From SZUA-430 sp044220975 (GTDB lineage Bacteria > Pseudomonadota > Alphaproteobacteria > Micropepsales > Micropepsaceae): a DNA stretch of 64,000 nucleotides. Below the pieces are notes generated by a model. It searched no databases, was not told the DNA's origin, and was given only the letters and a program-made list of their open reading frames with translations. This document shows positions 44,611 to 53,838 of this stretch, piece by piece. The stretch spans positions 124,001 through 188,000 of the forward strand of contig JBGAPZ010000001.1 of the NCBI GenBank assembly GCA_044220975.1, in the 5' to 3' direction. Position 1 is the first letter of the stretch. Every line of letters starts with the position of its first letter. Both the position numbers and the translations under genes were made by a program.

Positions 44611-47600
44611 ATGTCCGGTCACGCAAATTTCGTTCACTTGCGGGTTCACTCCGCTTTCTCTTTGCTTGAAGGCGCGATGCAGCCGGACGAGATCGCGCGG
44701 CTGTGCGAGCGGCATCGCATGCCGGCTGTCGCTGTCACGGACACGAACAATCTCTTCGGCCTCTATGACCTTACCGAAGCGCTGACCAAGGTCGGCGTTC
44801 AGCCGATCGTGGGATGTCAGCTTGAGCTGCACCTCGAAGGCGACGGCACGAAACGCAACGGTACGCACGCCCGCACAGGTCACGACGGCGTAGTCGCGGT
44901 CCTGGTGCAGTCGGAGAAGGGCTACGCGAACCTTATGAAGCTCGCGAGCAAGGCTCACCTCGACGGTAGTGTCGGCGAGCCACCGCACATCACCTGGGAG
45001 ATGCTCGAGCTCTATCATGAAGGATTGATCCTGCTCACGGGCGGGCCCAGGGGTTTAATCAACAAGCTCATTGTCGACGGCCAAATCGAAGCTGCGAAGA
45101 CATGGACGGAGCGACTTGCGTCTGTATTCGCAGGGCGCCTCTACGTTGAACTGCAACGCCACGGGCTCTCGGAAGAAGCCGTCGCAGAGCCGCATTTGGT
45201 GCAACTCGCCTATGCGCTCAACCTTCCGCTGGTCGCCACGAACGAACCATTCTTCGGGAAGAAAGATCTGTTCGAAGCGCACGACGCGTTGCTCTGCATC
45301 GCGGCAGGCTCCTACGTCAGCCAAGATGACCGCCGAAAGGAAAGCAGGCAGCACTACTTCAAATCGGCAGAGGAAATGACGACACTCTTCGCCGATGCGC
45401 CTGAAGCCATTGCTAACACGATAGAGATCGCCAAGCGCTGCGGCTTCATTCCAAAGAAACGCAGCCCCATTCTCCCGGACTTCGTACCCGCGTCGGGTCT
45501 ATCCCCGGAAGACGAACTGCGCTCGCAAGCTGAACTCGGCCTGAAAGCGCGCCTCGCCGCAAGCGGCTTGTTCGCGGAAGAGAAAGCCTACTGGGATCGC
45601 CTAAAATTCGAACTCGACGTCATCATTCGGATGAAGTTCCCAGGTTATTTCTTAATCGTGTCCGATTTCATGAAATGGACGCGCGGGCAGGGAATCCCCG
45701 TTGGCGTCCGCGGTTCCGGTGCAGCCTCCGTCGTTGCGTGGAGTTTGCAGATCACCGCGCTGGACCCACTGCGCTTCGGACTTGTGTTCGAACGTTTTTT
45801 GAACCCCGAACGTATCTCAATGCCGGATTTCGATATCGACTTTTGCCAAGACCGGCGCGGCGAAGTCATCCGCTATGTTCAAGACAAATACGGCCACGAC
45901 CGTGTGGCGCAGATCATCACGCTGGGAACTCTGCAAGCGCGCGCAGCACTCCGGGACGTGGGCCGCGTACTGCAAATGCCGCAAGGTCAGGTCGACCGCA
46001 TCGCTAAGATGATCAAGATCCAACCCGGTCAGTCGGTCACGCTGCGTCAAGCAATTCAGCAAGAACCGCGTCTTCAGCAAATGGAGAATGACGAAGAGTC
46101 TGTCGCGCGCCTCTTTCAAATCGCCGGACAGCTCGAAGGCCTCTACCGACACGCCTCCACACATGCCGCGGGCGTCGTTATTGGCGATCGCCCGCTCGAT
46201 GAACTCGTGCCGCTTTATCGCGACCCAAGTTCCGACATGCCAGTTACCCAGTTCGACTACGAGCAGGACGAGAAAGCGGGCCTCGTCAAATTCGACTTCT
46301 TGGGTCTCAAAACGCTGACCGTCATCGCCGAAACCGAGAAAATGATCCTCGAACGTCACGGGATCAAAGTGAAAGCCGAAGACGTCGCGTTCGACGATAA
46401 GAAGGCATTCGAAGCGCTGGGTAAGGGCGCGTCGACCGGCATCTTCCAGCTAGAATCAACCGGTATGCGCGACCTGTTGCGCAAGATGAAGCCCGACCGC
46501 GTCGAAGACCTGATCGCACTCGTGGCCCTCTATCGCCCGGGCCCGATGGACCAAATTCCTGTCTACATCGCCGTGAAGCACGGTCGCGAGAAACCGTTCT
46601 ACCTGCACCCTGCGTTGGAGCCGATCCTGTCGGACACGCATGGCGTGATGACGTACCAAGAAGACGTGATGCTGATCGCGCGCGAGCTTGCCGGCTATTC
46701 GCTGGGCCAAGCCGACGAGTTGCGCCGAGCGATGGGCAAGAAGATCAAGGAACAAATGGCGGCGCACCGTGTCAAGTTCATCGAAGGCGCGGCCAAACAG
46801 AAAAACATCCCGGCCGACATCGCCGAACAAATCTTTCTCCAGGCTGAAAAATTCGCGGGATACGGTTTCAACAAGGCGCACGCCGCAGCGTACGCGCAGA
46901 TCGCCTATCAAACCGCGTGGCTAAAGGCGAACTATGCGGTCGAATTTTTCTGCGCCTCAATGATCCTCGATATTGGTTCACCTGAGCGCCTCTCGATATT
47001 CCGTCAAGAAGCGGAGCGCATGGGCATCACCGTGCTGCCGCCCGACATCAACGCCTCGGCTGCGCTGTTCACTGCAAGCAGGCGCGCCGATGGCAGCGAC
47101 GTCGTGCATTATGCGTTGGCCGCGATCCGCAATGTTGGCCGCGCAGCAATGGACCATGTGATCGACGTCAGGAGCACCGGCGGCAAATTCACCAGCCTGT
47201 TCGATTTCGCTCGTCGCGTGGACGCGAAGTACGTGAACAAACGCATCCTCGAGAACTTGGTCGCGGCAGGCGCGTTCGACAGCCTAAACTCGAATCGCGC
47301 TCAGGTGCACGCCTCGATCGACATGATGCTGGGCGAAGCATCGATCACCACCCGCGAACGCGAAAGCTCGCAAGTGAATCTGTTCGGCGAGGTCGAGACG
47401 ACGCGTGACCGCGCCTTGCCGCAGGTCAACCAATGGGCGATGCCCGACCGTTTATCCCGCGAATTCGGCGCTATCGGGTTCTACATGTCCGCGCATCCGC
47501 TTGACGAATTCGCGCAAACGCTCGCGCGTCTGCGCGTTGTACCGTATGCCGAACTCGCCGCCGACAAGCGCCACGAAGATCGCGCTGTCACGCTAGCCGG

Positions 47601-48063
47601 CAGCGTCATCCGCCGCCAAGAACGCCGTACGCGCGACGACAAGCGTATGGCTCACATTGGGTTCTCCGATGCGTCGGGGATGTTCGAAGCCGTCGCTTTC
47701 GCCGAAACTCTGGCACAAGGCGGCCAGCACCTAGAGCCCGGCAAGTCCGTTGTTCTCGACGTTGCCACGCGTTGGGACGGCGACGACCTGAAACTCCAAA
47801 TCCTGCGCGTGCAGGGTTTGAACGAAGCCGCGGCACAAACCGGTGCAGGTCTGCGTATCTTCATCGATGACCCAAAGCCGCTCGCAAGCATCTCCGAGCG
47901 CCTCAAGAACCAACAAGGCAAAGGCCTCGTCTCGCTCATTTTTCCGGTCGAGACGGGCGAGCGCGAAGTCGAACTGGAACTGCCCGGCCGCTACGCCGTC
48001 ACCCCAGCACTCAAAGGTGCGATCCGCGTCGTGGGTGGCGTGCGCGAAGTTGAAGAGGTCTAA
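44611..48063 (+). CDS. dnaE: DNA polymerase III subunit alpha
   Basis: Replicative polymerase catalytic subunit, 1150 residues. An N-terminal PHP domain (FVHLRVHSAFSLLEGAM), the polymerase active site PDFDIDFCQDRRGEVIRYV, FRPGPMDQIP-like YRPGPMDQIP, GYGFNKAHAAAYAQIAYQTAWLK, and a C-terminal OB-fold part with GSVIRRQERRTRDDKRMAHI. All normal for DnaE1. Following gene is convergent with a 4-base overlap of stops. Confidence 0.97.
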   Translation: MSGHANFVHLRVHSAFSLLEGAMQPDEIARLCERHRMPAVAVTDTNNLFGLYDLTEALTKVGVQPIVGCQLELHLEGDGTKRNGTHARTGHDGVVAVLVQSEKGYANLMKLASKAHLDGSVGEPPHITWEMLELYHEGLILLTGGPRGLINKLIVDGQIEAAKTWTERLASVFAGRLYVELQRHGLSEEAVAEPHLVQLAYALNLPLVATNEPFFGKKDLFEAHDALLCIAAGSYVSQDDRRKESRQHYFKSAEEMTTLFADAPEAIANTIEIAKRCGFIPKKRSPILPDFVPASGLSPEDELRSQAELGLKARLAASGLFAEEKAYWDRLKFELDVIIRMKFPGYFLIVSDFMKWTRGQGIPVGVRGSGAASVVAWSLQITALDPLRFGLVFERFLNPERISMPDFDIDFCQDRRGEVIRYVQDKYGHDRVAQIITLGTLQARAALRDVGRVLQMPQGQVDRIAKMIKIQPGQSVTLRQAIQQEPRLQQMENDEESVARLFQIAGQLEGLYRHASTHAAGVVIGDRPLDELVPLYRDPSSDMPVTQFDYEQDEKAGLVKFDFLGLKTLTVIAETEKMILERHGIKVKAEDVAFDDKKAFEALGKGASTGIFQLESTGMRDLLRKMKPDRVEDLIALVALYRPGPMDQIPVYIAVKHGREKPFYLHPALEPILSDTHGVMTYQEDVMLIARELAGYSLGQADELRRAMGKKIKEQMAAHRVKFIEGAAKQKNIPADIAEQIFLQAEKFAGYGFNKAHAAAYAQIAYQTAWLKANYAVEFFCASMILDIGSPERLSIFRQEAERMGITVLPPDINASAALFTASRRADGSDVVHYALAAIRNVGRAAMDHVIDVRSTGGKFTSLFDFARRVDAKYVNKRILENLVAAGAFDSLNSNRAQVHASIDMMLGEASITTRERESSQVNLFGEVETTRDRALPQVNQWAMPDRLSREFGAIGFYMSAHPLDEFAQTLARLRVVPYAELAADKRHEDRAVTLAGSVIRRQERRTRDDKRMAHIGFSDASGMFEAVAFAETLAQGGQHLEPGKSVVLDVATRWDGDDLKLQILRVQGLNEAAAQTGAGLRIFIDDPKPLASISERLKNQQGKGLVSLIFPVETGEREVELELPGRYAVTPALKGAIRVVGGVREVEEV

Positions 48064-48611
48064 AACACCTCAGCTACGTTCTCTCGCAGCAGGGGATCAT
48101 CGCTTCGGACCCGGTTCAAGAACGTGACGTTCACGCGCCGCGAGACGAACGTGTAGGGTATCCAGACCGAGGCCGCCACGATCGAGCGACCGATCTCGCG
48201 AACCGTCTCTGTGTCGAAGATTGTGCTCCACTCCGACGGCTGTCCAATCGCATCCATGACGTACTTCGTGACCACCGTGTCGCCGACGACAACCACAGTC
48301 GAAAAGCCAAGCATGCCCGCATAGCTTCGCGGGAAAAAACGATGCTTTCCAAAAAGGAGGAACAGGTTCGCGATCGCCCAAAGGATGACGACAACGTTGA
48401 CGAAAATCTCGATCATGATGAACGCAGACAATGTGGGATGCAGCGCCGCGTAATCGATGCCCGCGTAGATCGGACCAAGTGAAGCGCCGGCCCGCAAAGG
48501 TGTTACAATGCATCCTATAGCGACCAGATAGAGCCAGCCGGCAACACCAAAGAGCGCATGCCGCTTGGCAATCTCAAGGGGGAGTGTCGTCCACGAACTG
48601 TTGCTTGCCAT
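48060..48611 (-). CDS. DUF2569 family membrane protein
   Basis: A 183-residue protein with four hydrophobic helices. The N-terminal FGVAGWLYLVAIGCIVTPLRAG corresponds to the GGWL.L...G....P.R pattern of DUF2569, and WIPYTFVSRRVNVTFLNR is the typical C-terminal segment. It starts 3 bases after the aminotransferase stop, so they form a two-gene unit. Function unknown. Confidence 0.82.
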   Translation of the reverse strand: MASNSSWTTLPLEIAKRHALFGVAGWLYLVAIGCIVTPLRAGASLGPIYAGIDYAALHPTLSAFIMIEIFVNVVVILWAIANLFLLFGKHRFFPRSYAGMLGFSTVVVVGDTVVTKYVMDAIGQPSEWSTIFDTETVREIGRSIVAASVWIPYTFVSRRVNVTFLNRVRSDDPLLRENVAEVF

Positions 48612-48614
48612 CGT

Positions 48615-49778
48615 TCAAATTGCCTTCGCGATACGGTCCATCGCTTCCTGGAGCCGCTCGGGCGCTTGGAAGAAGCAAAGGCGAATGAAGCGGTCGTTCT
48701 GTTTGTCGGTCTTCGGCCCGAACGCAATGCCGGGCGCGACGCCCACCTTTGCTTCTTCGAGAAGCCGCTTGGCGAAGGCAATGGAGTCCGTCATGCCTTC
48801 GACCGCGATGAAGGCATAGAACGCGCCTTCGGGCTTCGACCAACTCATGCGGTTGTGGCCCGCGATAGCTTTCTCGACGATCTCAAGCCCCGCCCGGCAG
48901 CGCTCAACCTGCCACGTAATGAAGTCGTCGCCCTTTGTGATCGCTTCCAGCGCGCCGTACTGCGCGAACACGGTCGCGCCTGTGTTGTTGTAGGCAGAAA
49001 GCTCCGCCATCTGCGAAGCGAGTCGCCGTGGGTGAATCAGCCAGCCGACGCGCCAACCCGTCATCGCCCACGCTTTGGAGAAGCTATTCACGACGAAGAC
49101 ATCGTCCTCGGGTTCGGCGATGGCGGCGAAACTCGGCGCCGGCTTGTCGTACACGATCGGCGTGTACACCTCGTCCGAAATGATGGCGATGCCGCGTTTA
49201 CGCGTGAACTCCAGAATCGCACGCTGCTCGGCCTCGCTCATGATCCAACCGGTGGGATTCGATGGGGAGGCAAAAAAGATCGCCTTTGTGCGCGCGTCCG
49301 CACTATCGAACAGCCGCTGCAGGTCGAGAGACCAAGGTTCGCCGTTTGCGCCGCCGTTCAAACGGACGAAGCGTGGTGTCGCGCCTGAGCCCAGCACAGC
49401 CTGAAATATGTTCGGCCACATTGGCGAGATGATAAGAACGTTGTCGCCCGGCTCGCACACACATTGGAGCGCGATCTGCACGCCCATCATCGCGGCCCCG
49501 GGAACGGTGACTCGGCCGACCTCGATGTCGCGTCCAGATTGACGCGAGGCCCATTTGGTGATCGCTTCGCGCAGCTCGCCGATACCGCGCGTAAACGTAT
49601 AGAAAGTCTTACCCTCGTCTAAGGCGCGCTTGGCGGCATCTCGGATGAAGGGCGGGGTGACCACGTCGCCCTCGCCGAACCAGAGCGGTATGATATCCGG
49701 GCGACCAAGCCCCAAAAACGACACCTCACCAATGCCGTTGCGCTCAAGGCCCAGGATGTTCGATCGAATAGCGGTCAT
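48615..49778 (-). CDS. Pyridoxal-phosphate aminotransferase, class I/II
   Basis: Fold-type I PLP aminotransferase of 387 residues. Substrate/cofactor signatures are FASPSNPTGWIMS near residues 170–182, ISDEVYTPIVYD with the PLP aspartate, and VNSFSKAWAMTGWRVGW with the Schiff-base lysine near 235. C-terminal arginine lies in RFIRLCFFQ. Substrate (aspartate, tyrosine or another amino acid) cannot be decided. Divergent from rpsB; first gene of the unit with the DUF2569 gene. Confidence 0.88.
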   Translation of the reverse strand: MTAIRSNILGLERNGIGEVSFLGLGRPDIIPLWFGEGDVVTPPFIRDAAKRALDEGKTFYTFTRGIGELREAITKWASRQSGRDIEVGRVTVPGAAMMGVQIALQCVCEPGDNVLIISPMWPNIFQAVLGSGATPRFVRLNGGANGEPWSLDLQRLFDSADARTKAIFFASPSNPTGWIMSEAEQRAILEFTRKRGIAIISDEVYTPIVYDKPAPSFAAIAEPEDDVFVVNSFSKAWAMTGWRVGWLIHPRRLASQMAELSAYNNTGATVFAQYGALEAITKGDDFITWQVERCRAGLEIVEKAIAGHNRMSWSKPEGAFYAFIAVEGMTDSIAFAKRLLEEAKVGVAPGIAFGPKTDKQNDRFIRLCFFQAPERLQEAMDRIAKAI

Positions 49779-49828
49779 AAGCCCCCGATTTTCGGCTGAT
49801 TTGTCGCGTTTGCCCCAAGCTGCCGCCC

Positions 49829-49857
49829 TTGCACCCTCCAGCGCAACCCCCTAAAAC
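49829..49857 (+). promoter_or_regulatory. Candidate sigma-70 promoter of the rpsB operon
   Basis: TTGCAC (49829–49834) and TAAAAC (49852–49857) are separated by 17 bases, about 120 bases before rpsB. The 200-base region between the aminotransferase and rpsB contains no gene; the rest is a leader ending in an AAGGAG ribosome site. Confidence 0.45.
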
Positions 49858-49979
49858 CGCGCCCATTCCACACGCGGGCTTGGGTTGCCTGACCGTCATA
49901 TGGCGGGCCGCCCTCCGGTGCTGAGCTTAGGCTTGGTGATAGTCCGCGGAGGTTCAACCGGTTAAGGAGACAAAGCCAG

Positions 49980-50732
49980 ATGGCTTTACCTGACTATTCC
50001 ATGCGTCAGCTTTTGGAAGCTGGCGTGCATTTCGGGCACCAGACACATCGCTGGAACCCGCGCATGCAGCAATACCTCTACGGCTCGCGCAACAAGATCC
50101 ACATCATCGATCTGACGCAAACGGTGCCGTTGTTGCACCAAGCGCTGAAGACCGTCCGCGATGTCGTCTCGCAGGGCGGCCGCGTACTGTTTGTTGGCAC
50201 AAAGCGCCAAGCGTCTGAAGGTATTGCTGACGCCGCAAAGCGCTGCGCGCAATACTACGTGAACCACCGCTGGCTCGGCGGCACGTTGACGAACTGGCAG
50301 ACGATCTCGAACTCGATCAAGCGCCTGCGCGCGATTGAAGAGATCCTGAACGCCGGCGCTCAAGGTCTCACGAAGAAAGAAGCGCTGAACCTCACGCGCG
50401 AGCAGGAAAAGCTCGAACGCGCACTCGGCGGCATCAAAGATATGGGCGGCGTCCCCGACCTCCTGTTCGTGATCGACACGAACAAGGAAGCGATAGCCAT
50501 CCAAGAAGCGAACAAACTCGGCATCCCGGTTGTGGCGGTCGTCGACTCGAACTCGAACCCGGAAGGCATCGCCTTCCCGATCCCGGGTAACGACGACGCC
50601 TCGCGCGCGATCGCGCTCTATTGCGATCTGGTAGCGCGCGCGGTCATCGACGGCATCTCGGCCGCGCAAGGCACGGCCGGCGTCGACATCGGTGCGTCGA
50701 GTGAAGTCCCGGCACAAGATCTGCCGAACTAG
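49980..50732 (+). CDS. rpsB: 30S ribosomal protein S2
   Basis: Small-subunit ribosomal protein, 250 residues. Begins MALPDYSMRQLLEAGVHFGHQTHRWNPRM, the universal S2 start, with RWLGGTLTNWQTI and PDLLFVIDTNKEAIAIQEA later. A clear ribosome site (AAGGAGA) precedes the ATG. Head of the rpsB–tsf–pyrH–frr cluster. Confidence 0.98.
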   Translation: MALPDYSMRQLLEAGVHFGHQTHRWNPRMQQYLYGSRNKIHIIDLTQTVPLLHQALKTVRDVVSQGGRVLFVGTKRQASEGIADAAKRCAQYYVNHRWLGGTLTNWQTISNSIKRLRAIEEILNAGAQGLTKKEALNLTREQEKLERALGGIKDMGGVPDLLFVIDTNKEAIAIQEANKLGIPVVAVVDSNSNPEGIAFPIPGNDDASRAIALYCDLVARAVIDGISAAQGTAGVDIGASSEVPAQDLPN

Positions 50733-50740
50733 AAACGAAT

Positions 50741-50765
50741 CGCGCGCGGCTCCAGGTCGCGCGCG
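50741..50765 (+). promoter_or_regulatory. rpsB–tsf intergenic hairpin
   Basis: CGCGCGCG at 50741–50748 and again at 50758–50765 forms an 8-bp stem with a 9-base loop (the unit is self-complementary). No T-run follows. It may attenuate or process the rpsB–tsf message, giving different amounts of S2 and EF-Ts. Confidence 0.5.
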
Positions 50766-50794
50766 GACCCACTCGAACGATTAGGAGTTCCCCC

Positions 50795-51724
50795 ATGGCT
50801 GAAATTACAGCCACGATGGTCAAAGACCTGCGCGAGAAAACCGGCGCCGGCATGATGGACTGCAGAAACGCGCTGAACGAAACGAATGGCGATATTGAAG
50901 CAGCCATCGACGTTTTGCGCAAAAAGGGCCTCTCCAAGGCCGCCAAGAAAGCGGGCAACGTCGCCGCTGAAGGCCTCGTCGGGGTCGCGACGAACGGTGG
51001 CGTGGGTGCCGTCGTCGAAGTGAATTCGCAAACCGACTTCGTCGCGCGCAACGAAGAATTCCAAGCGATGGTCGCAAAGATCGCGCACCTCGCACTCGAA
51101 GCCGGCAGCAGCACCGACAAGCTGGGCGGCATGGCGTTCGGCGGGGGCAACACGGTCGCCGGTCAAGTTTCCGCGCTCTCCGGCAAGATCGGCGAGAAAA
51201 TGGATCTACGCCGCACAGCGACGCTTGCCGCGTCTCCGGGCGTCGTTGCCACTTACGTGCACAACCAGGTCGCACCCGGCCTCGGCAAGATCGGCGTGCT
51301 CGTCGCGCTGAAGTCTTCGGGCGACCAAACGAAGCTCGCGGCCCTCGGCCGTCAGCTCGCGATGCACGTCGCCGGTACGCCGTTCCCGCCGCTCGCCATG
51401 AAGCCGGAGCAACTCGATTCGGCCGTCGTGGAACGCGAGAAGTCGATTTTCGCCGACCAAGCGCGTCAGTCGGGCAAGCCTGAGAACATCATCGCAAAGA
51501 TGGTCGAAGGCCGCATGCGCAAGTTCTACGAGGAAGTCGTGCTGCCGATGCAGCCCTTCATCTTGGACCCGGATCGGACCGTCGGAACCGTCGTGAAAGA
51601 CGCGGAAAAAGACGTCGGTGCGCCAGTGTCCCTGGAAGGCTTCGTGCGCTACGCCCTTGGCGAAGGCATCCAGAAGGTGGAAAGTGACTTCGCAGCCGAA
51701 GTCGCCGCCGCAGCGAAAGGCTAA
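50795..51724 (+). CDS. tsf: Translation elongation factor Ts
   Basis: Nucleotide exchange factor for EF-Tu, 309 residues. Starts MAEITATMVKDLREKTGAGMMDCRNALNE (UBA-like domain), then VEVNSQTDFVARN, the exchange motif. Strong TTAGGAG ribosome site. Followed by pyrH, 19 bases later. Confidence 0.98.
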   Translation: MAEITATMVKDLREKTGAGMMDCRNALNETNGDIEAAIDVLRKKGLSKAAKKAGNVAAEGLVGVATNGGVGAVVEVNSQTDFVARNEEFQAMVAKIAHLALEAGSSTDKLGGMAFGGGNTVAGQVSALSGKIGEKMDLRRTATLAASPGVVATYVHNQVAPGLGKIGVLVALKSSGDQTKLAALGRQLAMHVAGTPFPPLAMKPEQLDSAVVEREKSIFADQARQSGKPENIIAKMVEGRMRKFYEEVVLPMQPFILDPDRTVGTVVKDAEKDVGAPVSLEGFVRYALGEGIQKVESDFAAEVAAAAKG

Positions 51725-51743
51725 CCCCATAGGAACCGTGACC

Positions 51744-52463
51744 ATGACATCAGCGCCGATCTACCGCCGGGTTCTGCTCAAGATCTCCGGCGAGGCGTTG
51801 ATGGGCACGGGCAACTACGGCCTCGACCTCACCACCGTCGACCGCGTCGCTGGCGAAATCAAAGAAGCCAAGGCAATCGGCACCGAAGTGTGCGCCGTCA
51901 TCGGCGGCGGCAACATCTTCCGGGGTTTGCAGGCAGCCGCCGCCGGCATGGAACGCGCGAGCGCCGACTATATGGGCATGCTCGCGACCGTGATGAACGC
52001 GCTCGCGATGCAAAACGCACTGGAACGCATCGGCGTCGACACCCGCGTGCTCTCAGCCATTCCCATGACGACGGTTTGCGAGCCCTACATCCGCCGCCGC
52101 GCTATCCGCCACATGGAAAAGGGCAGGGTGGTGATCTTCGCCGCCGGCACCGGCAACCCGTTCTTCACGACCGACACGGCCGCGGCACTGCGCGCAGCCG
52201 AGATGGGCGTCAATGCCCTGATGAAGGGTACGCAAGTTGACGGCGTCTATTCGGCCGATCCGAGGAAGGATGCGAAGGCCGAACGCTACAACAAGCTGTC
52301 CTACATGGACGTGCTGTCGCGTGACCTGAAGGTGATGGATGCCTCGGCGGTATCGCTCGCGCGCGAAAGCGGGATCCCGATCGTCGTGTTCAATATCCAC
52401 GAAAAAATGAACTTTGTCCGCGTGCTGCAGGGCAAAGGCCTCAGCACGGTGATTTCGAACTAA
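51744..52463 (+). CDS. pyrH: UMP kinase
   Basis: Phosphorylates UMP to UDP with ATP in pyrimidine nucleotide supply. Amino-acid-kinase fold, 239 residues: RVLLKISGEALMG at the N-terminus, IGGGNIFRG, ADYMGMLATVMNALA, and GTGNPFFTTDTAAALRA. I start at the ATG at 51744; a GTG two codons earlier (51738) and a longer frame from 51618 inside tsf are less likely. Confidence 0.97.
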   Translation: MTSAPIYRRVLLKISGEALMGTGNYGLDLTTVDRVAGEIKEAKAIGTEVCAVIGGGNIFRGLQAAAAGMERASADYMGMLATVMNALAMQNALERIGVDTRVLSAIPMTTVCEPYIRRRAIRHMEKGRVVIFAAGTGNPFFTTDTAAALRAAEMGVNALMKGTQVDGVYSADPRKDAKAERYNKLSYMDVLSRDLKVMDASAVSLARESGIPIVVFNIHEKMNFVRVLQGKGLSTVISN

Positions 52464-52499
52464 AGCGCGCGAAGGCAAAAACTTCGCCGGGAGGATCGC

Positions 52500-53066
52500 A
52501 TGGCGCAAATGAAACCGTTTGATCTCGACGACTTGACCAAGCGTATGAAAGGCGCGGTCTCGACGCTGAAACACGAATTCGCAGGCCTTCGCACGGGCCG
52601 TGCGTCGGTATCATTGCTTGATCCTGTACACGTCGACGCTTACGGAAGCCCGATGCCGCTGAATCAGGTGGCCACAATCAACGCGCCGGAACCGCGCCTG
52701 CTAACAGTCCAAGTGTGGGACCGCGGTCTGGCAATCGCTGTCGACAAGGCAATTCGTAGCGCCAGCCTCGGCTTGAACCCGCAAGTCGACGGCCAGCTGC
52801 TTCGTATCCCAATTCCACCACTGACCGAGGAGCGCCGCAAAGAACTCTCAAAGGTCGGCGCCAAATACGCTGAGGCCGCGCGCGTTGCGGTACGCAACAT
52901 TCGCCGCGACGGGATGGAGCATTTGAAGAAGCTCGAGAAGGAGCATCAGATCAGCGAAGACGAGCACAAGAAGCAGCACGACCTGGTGCAAAAGGCGACC
53001 GACCAGCACATCAAGGAAATCGACGACGCGCTTGGCGCCAAAGAAAAGGAAATCATGCAGGTCTAA
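52500..53066 (+). CDS. frr: Ribosome recycling factor
   Basis: Splits the post-termination ribosome with EF-G. 188 residues: MKGAVSTLKHEFAGLRTGRASVSLLDP near the N-terminus and the long-helix region LTEERRKELSKVGAKYAEAARVAVRNIRRDGM. Good GGGAGG ribosome site before the ATG. Confidence 0.98.
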   Translation: MAQMKPFDLDDLTKRMKGAVSTLKHEFAGLRTGRASVSLLDPVHVDAYGSPMPLNQVATINAPEPRLLTVQVWDRGLAIAVDKAIRSASLGLNPQVDGQLLRIPIPPLTEERRKELSKVGAKYAEAARVAVRNIRRDGMEHLKKLEKEHQISEDEHKKQHDLVQKATDQHIKEIDDALGAKEKEIMQV

Positions 53067-53088
53067 CCGCCCGCTGATTCCCGATCCG

Positions 53089-53838
53089 ATGTCGTCCCCG
53101 CCCGCAGAACAAGATCGCCCGAGCCCGCGCCACGTTGCGATCATCATGGACGGCAACGGGCGTTGGGCGTCGGCGCGTCACCTGCCACGCGTCATGGGCC
53201 ACAGGGCAGGGGTCGCAGCCGTTCGTAACATTGTGCGCGCCGCGCCCGAAATTGGGCTCGAGTATCTAACGCTCTACAGCTTCTCTTCAGAAAACTGGAA
53301 GCGCCCGAAAGCTGAAATCAGCGATCTGATGGGCTTGTTGCGCTTCTACCTGCGCGACGACCTCGAAGAACTGCACCGAAACGGCGTCCAGGTCCGTGTC
53401 ATTGGCGCTAAGCAGCAACTCGACGGCGACATCGTTGACCTCATCGAGCACGCGCACCAGCGCACGCGCGAGAACACCAAGCTGAAGTTGATCATCGCCT
53501 TCAATTACGGTGGCCAGGACGAGATCATCGAGGCTACGCGGCGCATTGCCGATGACGTGGTGGCAGGCAAGATAACGTCGGCGTCAGTGACCCGCGAATT
53601 ATTCACGTCTTATCTCGCAACTGCTGGCATTCCCGATCCGGATCTCGTCATCCGCACATCGGGCGAGCAACGCTTGAGCAACTTCCTGATCTGGCAAACC
53701 GCGTACTCGGAGTTCGTGTTCACGAATACGCTCTGGCCCGATTTCGGCAAAGCGGATCTCGTCGCTGCCGTTCGCGAGTATCAGGCCCGCGATCGTCGCT
53801 TTGGCGGCCTAACAGCCGCAGCGGACGGGCACACGTGA
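53089..53838 (+). CDS. uppS: Undecaprenyl-diphosphate synthase
   Basis: Cis-prenyltransferase making the C55 lipid carrier for peptidoglycan and surface polymers. 249 residues: HVAIIMDGNGRWASAR with the catalytic aspartate near residue 22, LTLYSFSSENWKRP, and RTSGEQRLSNFLIWQTAYSEFVF. ATG at 53089; the longer frame from 53032 runs into frr. The stop overlaps the cdsA GTG by 4 bases. Confidence 0.96.
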   Translation: MSSPPAEQDRPSPRHVAIIMDGNGRWASARHLPRVMGHRAGVAAVRNIVRAAPEIGLEYLTLYSFSSENWKRPKAEISDLMGLLRFYLRDDLEELHRNGVQVRVIGAKQQLDGDIVDLIEHAHQRTRENTKLKLIIAFNYGGQDEIIEATRRIADDVVAGKITSASVTRELFTSYLATAGIPDPDLVIRTSGEQRLSNFLIWQTAYSEFVFTNTLWPDFGKADLVAAVREYQARDRRFGGLTAAADGHT

